From assembly GCF_007993065.1 (NCBI RefSeq), contig NZ_VOPL01000001.1:372001-436000 (forward strand): DNA of 64,000 nucleotides, in the 5' to 3' direction. Both the position numbers and the translations under genes were made by a program. Of this stretch, positions 60,868-64,000 are shown one piece after another (the first letter of the stretch is position 1; each line of letters begins with the position of its first letter). The stretch is from Paracoccus aurantiacus (GTDB lineage: Bacteria; Pseudomonadota; Alphaproteobacteria; Rhodobacterales; Rhodobacteraceae). The notes under the pieces are model-generated. The model had not been told where the DNA came from. It searched no databases and saw only the letters and a program-made list of their open reading frames with translations.

Positions 60868-62388
60868 ATGCAAGAGGGTTTTCAGCCGTGGTTTCTTGCC
60901 TTGCTGGGCGACGCGACGGTTACAGGCTGGCTTCTGGGGCTGCTGCTGGCGGGTGTTTGCCTGCTGGCGGTGCTTTATCTGCGCAGCCGCGGTGCTTTGC
61001 TGAAAGCCGAAAGCAGCCGGGATCGGCTGACCCAGGATCTGGGCGCGCGCGAAGATCAGCTGACCCGCCAATCCGCAGAGCTTGCGGAGCTGAAATCGCG
61101 TTACGACGCGGAGCTTTCCGAGGGTCGCGACACCTCACTGAAACTCGGTCAGATGGAAACCCGACTGGAGGATCGCGCCGCCCGCCTCGCCGAGCTTGCC
61201 GAAGAACGTGACGGGCTGAACGACGCGCTTTACGCGACGCGGCAGGCCGTCTCGCGGCTGGAAACGGATCTCGCACAGGCCCGGCTTTCGGCTGAAAAGG
61301 ACCGCGAGAGGGCGCAGCATGACCTTGCCCAGTTGCGCGAATTGCGCGAGGAAATGACCGGCCATTTCCGCCTTATGGCGAATGAGACATTGCGCGTGCA
61401 GGGCGCGGACATGCAAAAGTCGCATGGCGAGCAGCTGAACGCGCTGCTGAACCCGTTCCGCGAACAGGTGCATCATTTCCAGAAAGAACTTCGTGACCGC
61501 AACCGCATCCTCGACGAGGAGGGAGCGCGACTGCGCGAGCAGATCGCGAATATCAGCACCGAAGCGAGCGCGCTGACCCGCGCGCTGAAGGGCGACAGGC
61601 AAAAGCAGGGCGCATGGGGCGAGATGATCCTGGAGCGGATACTTGAAGAGTCCGGGCTTGATAGCGGAATTCATTACGATATCCAGTCAAGCTGGACGGA
61701 CGAAGATGGCCGGACATGGCGCCCGGACGTCGTCGTCAAGATGCCCCAGAAGAAGCTGCTGGTGATCGACAGCAAGGTCTCGCTTCTGGCATATGAGCAG
61801 GCGGTGAATGCCGAGGACGACGTGACCCGCAGCGCCGCGATGAAGCGTCATGTCGACTCGATCCGCGCGCATGTCACCGGTCTGTCGGCCAAAGGATACG
61901 ACCAGCTCGATGATGGGGCCGTTGACTACGTTCTGATGTTCATTCCGATCGAAGGCGCTTTTTCCGAGGCGATGCGCGTCGATCCGGGTCTGGCCAGCTT
62001 CGCGATGGACAAGCGCGTAGGTTTGACAACGCCGACCACGTTGATGCTGACACTGCGCACCGTCGAACATATCTGGATGGTCGAGCGTCGCGAAAGCAAC
62101 GCGCTGGAAATCGCGAAGCGCGCCGGGGCGCTGTATGACAAGGTCGCGGGCTTCGTCGATGCGCTTGACGATGTCGGGGTGGCACTGAACAGGGCAGGGC
62201 AGGCGCATCGCACCGCCGTCGACCGGCTGTCGCGCGGAAATGGCAATGTCATCCGGCAGGTCGAGATGCTGCGAGAGCTTGGCGCGCGCACGACCAAGCG
62301 GATGACGATGGATCACGACAAGGCCGACGACATCGCGAACGACGATTGCCCTGACGCGCTTCCGGCGCCGGAAGGGGGCAATCCGTGA
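60868..62388 (+). CDS. rmuC: RmuC-family DNA recombination protein
   Basis: A 506-residue protein. One N-terminal membrane helix (residues ~18-40) is followed by a coiled coil (about 45-180) and the RmuC nuclease-like domain with KQGAWGEMILERILEESGL, VVKMPQKKLLVIDSKVSL and MFIPIEGAFSEAM. RmuC is a PD-(D/E)XK-like family thought to limit recombination between inverted repeats. Its stop overlaps the next GTG start (GTGA). Confidence 0.9.
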   Translation: MQEGFQPWFLALLGDATVTGWLLGLLLAGVCLLAVLYLRSRGALLKAESSRDRLTQDLGAREDQLTRQSAELAELKSRYDAELSEGRDTSLKLGQMETRLEDRAARLAELAEERDGLNDALYATRQAVSRLETDLAQARLSAEKDRERAQHDLAQLRELREEMTGHFRLMANETLRVQGADMQKSHGEQLNALLNPFREQVHHFQKELRDRNRILDEEGARLREQIANISTEASALTRALKGDRQKQGAWGEMILERILEESGLDSGIHYDIQSSWTDEDGRTWRPDVVVKMPQKKLLVIDSKVSLLAYEQAVNAEDDVTRSAAMKRHVDSIRAHVTGLSAKGYDQLDDGAVDYVLMFIPIEGAFSEAMRVDPGLASFAMDKRVGLTTPTTLMLTLRTVEHIWMVERRESNALEIAKRAGALYDKVAGFVDALDDVGVALNRAGQAHRTAVDRLSRGNGNVIRQVEMLRELGARTTKRMTMDHDKADDIANDDCPDALPAPEGGNP

Positions 62389-62801
62389 TCGGCAGCATTT
62401 CTGTCCAGACACGCGGTCCGGGCTTTTACGAGATTACCCGCGCCCTGCAGGAACAGGTCGAGGGGCAGGGCGACGGTGTGCTGACCGCGATGATCCGGCA
62501 CAGTTCGGCCAGCCTGCTTATTCAGGAAAATGCCGATCCGGATGTGCGTCGCGACCTTCTGGAATGGCTCGATCGGTTGGCTCCGCGTGCCGATCATCCT
62601 TCAATGGCCTGGGTGACGCATCGCCTTGAAGGCCCTGACGATATGCCTGCGCATATGAAGGCTTCGGTTTTGCCGGTCTCGGTCCAGATCTCGGTCAGTG
62701 ACGGAAGGATGATGCTGGGGCGCTGGCAGGGCATTTATGTGGTCGAACATCGGGACGCACCGCATCGCCGCGAGGTGGCGCTCGCCTTCACGCCGGCCTG
62801 A
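62385..62801 (+). CDS. yjbQ: YjbQ (UPF0047) family protein
   Basis: A 138-residue protein starting at GTG 62385. [38 protein letters not shown] (read in parts), and the end [13 protein letters not shown] are the family marks. Some members have weak thiamine-phosphate-synthase activity; the true role is unclear. Confidence 0.88.
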   Translation: MIGSISVQTRGPGFYEITRALQEQVEGQGDGVLTAMIRHSSASLLIQENADPDVRRDLLEWLDRLAPRADHPSMAWVTHRLEGPDDMPAHMKASVLPVSVQISVSDGRMMLGRWQGIYVVEHRDAPHRREVALAFTPA

Positions 62802-62901
62802 CCTCATCTGGTGGTATATTCGCCACCTTCTACAAACCCTGTTGCGATTCCTGCCTCGCTTGTGGATAAGTCAGAGATGGGGACGAAATGAGGGGCTCAG
62901 G

Positions 62902-63369
62902 ATGCGCTGTCCGTTTTGCGGAAATGTCGATACGCAGGTCAAGGATTCGCGTCCGGCCGAAGACAATGTCGCCATCAGGCGCCGGCGTTTCTGTCCCGCT
63001 TGTGGCGGGCGTTTCACCACATATGAGAGGGTGCAGCTTCGCGACCTCGTCGTCGTCAAATCGAACGGCCGTCGGGAAGATTTCGACCGTGACAAGATGG
63101 CGCGCTCCATCCGCATCGCGATGCAGAAGCGCCCGGTCGAGGCAGAGCGCATCGATCAGTTGATCTCCGGCATCGTGCGGCGGCTGGAAAGCATGGGCGA
63201 AACCGACATTTCATCGAAAGTCATCGGCGAGATCGTGATGGAGACTCTGGCCCGGATCGATAACGTCGCCTATGTCCGTTTCGCGAGCGTTTACAAGAAC
63301 TTCCAGGATGCTGGCGACTTCGACAAGTTCGTTTCGGAACTGCGCCCGCCGGGCGCAAGCGACGAGTGA
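62902..63369 (+). CDS. nrdR: Transcriptional repressor NrdR
   Basis: A 155-residue repressor of ribonucleotide reductase genes. The zinc ribbon CPFC ... [16 protein letters not shown] is N-terminal and the ATP-cone domain ([20 protein letters not shown] ... [19 protein letters not shown], read in parts) follows. It precedes and overlaps ribD, a widespread gene pair. Confidence 0.96.
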   Translation: MRCPFCGNVDTQVKDSRPAEDNVAIRRRRFCPACGGRFTTYERVQLRDLVVVKSNGRREDFDRDKMARSIRIAMQKRPVEAERIDQLISGIVRRLESMGETDISSKVIGEIVMETLARIDNVAYVRFASVYKNFQDAGDFDKFVSELRPPGASDE

Positions 63370-64000
63370 GCGCGACCGAAGAGGATCGCCGCCACATGGA
63401 GCACGCGCTGCGTCTTGCGCAGCGTGGACTGGGAAATGTGTGGCCAAATCCGGCAGTCGGCTGTGTGCTGGTCCGAGACGGCCGCATCGTCGGCCGGGGC
63501 TGGACGCAGCCAGGCGGCAGGCCCCATGCCGAGCGTGTCGCGCTTGATCAGGCCGGAGAGGCCGCGCGCGGCGCGACGGCCTATGTCACGCTGGAACCCT
63601 GTGCGCATCACGGCGCTACGCCGCCCTGCGCCGACGCGCTTGTCGATGCGGGTGTCGCGCGCGTCGTGACGGCGCTGACCGATCCGGACGCGCGAACGGC
63701 GGGGCAGGGCCATGCGAAACTGCGCGCAGCCGGCATTGATGTCACCGAAGGGGTTTGCGCGGACCGCGCCGCGCAGCTTCAGCGCGGCTTTCTGAAGCGC
63801 GTGACGAAGGGCATGCCGCTTGTGACGCTGAAGCTCGCCACCAGTCTGGATGGCCGCATCGCCACCGCATCCGGCGAAAGTCAGTGGATTACATCGGAAA
63901 CGGCGCGGCGCCATGTTCACCTGCTGCGGCTGCGCCATGACGCAATCATGGTCGGCGGGGGGACCGCACGGGCCGACCGTCCGTCGCTGAACGTGCGTGG
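63366..64000 (+). CDS. ribD: Riboflavin biosynthesis deaminase/reductase, cut by the window end
   Basis: The first 211 codons of RibD. The deaminase zinc site is PHAERVAL and [18 protein letters not shown]. The reductase begins at [26 protein letters not shown] (read in parts), running off the window. Start GTG 63366 overlaps the nrdR stop; ATG 63396 is possible. The enzyme carries out steps two and three of riboflavin synthesis. Confidence 0.95.
   Translation, partial: MSATEEDRRHMEHALRLAQRGLGNVWPNPAVGCVLVRDGRIVGRGWTQPGGRPHAERVALDQAGEAARGATAYVTLEPCAHHGATPPCADALVDAGVARVVTALTDPDARTAGQGHAKLRAAGIDVTEGVCADRAAQLQRGFLKRVTKGMPLVTLKLATSLDGRIATASGESQWITSETARRHVHLLRLRHDAIMVGGGTARADRPSLNVR

Noticed and set aside
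1..64000. CRISPR array, insertion sequences, rRNA
   Set aside because: No regularly spaced repeats, no transposase signatures and no rRNA sequence were seen.

Overview
The window is GC-rich alphaproteobacterial DNA, most like a Rhodobacterales (Paracoccus-type) genome. This rests on the chromosomal gene set on the right (trpB, hemE/hemC, dnaG-rpoD, nrdR-ribD) and on Rhodobacterales-type phage families (DUF2163, DUF2460, DUF2793, a protease-capsid fusion). No species can be named from the sequence alone.

From 1 to about 5010 there is a metal-stress and envelope cassette. It holds an Lnt gene broken by an in-frame TAG, two L,D-transpeptidases, a Zn/Cd/Pb P-type ATPase (ZntA) and a small lipoprotein. 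Two near-identical MerR-type promoters (19-bp spacer) drive zntA-ldt and the second transpeptidase; no merR gene lies in the window.

From 5072 to about 37284 (possibly 39789) there is a long prophage on the minus strand. Its order, in transcription direction, is: early regulation and recombination genes (Com-like zinc finger, sigma-like factor, Sak4-like ATPase, helicase, PD-(D/E)XK nuclease, primase-helicase, RuvC), two DNA methyltransferases with an HNH-like protein, terminase (GpA type), gpW, portal, protease-capsid, head-tail connectors, tail tube, tail chaperones with a textbook -1 frameshift site, tape measure, DUF2460, DUF2163 and a terminal DUF2793 fibre-like protein. The protease-capsid gene is frameshifted, the tail-tip genes are reduced to a 100-residue remnant, and no holin or endolysin is recognisable, so the element looks defective. 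An ArsR regulator with a divergent HMA-CDF metal exporter is inserted inside the tail operon (about 12444-13897), between two genes that would otherwise be tightly coupled.

From 37378 to 39789 there is an unrecognised 735-residue protein with a 58-residue upstream partner. From 39979 to 49529 a plus-strand mobility and defence island follows: a small ORF, DUF2924, a large serine recombinase and an accessory protein, then a type I restriction system in which HsdM is fused to half an HsdS, HsdR, and a YgjP-type metallopeptidase. The island abuts the 3' end of a tRNA-Ser(TGA) gene, a usual integration point.

From 49823 to the end is chromosomal backbone: tRNA-Ser(TGA), trpB, a secreted HExxH protein, tRNA-Ser(GCT), an EamA transporter and hemE facing hemC, a TetR regulator, dnaG, rpoD, a BLUF photoreceptor, rmuC, yjbQ, nrdR and the start of ribD.
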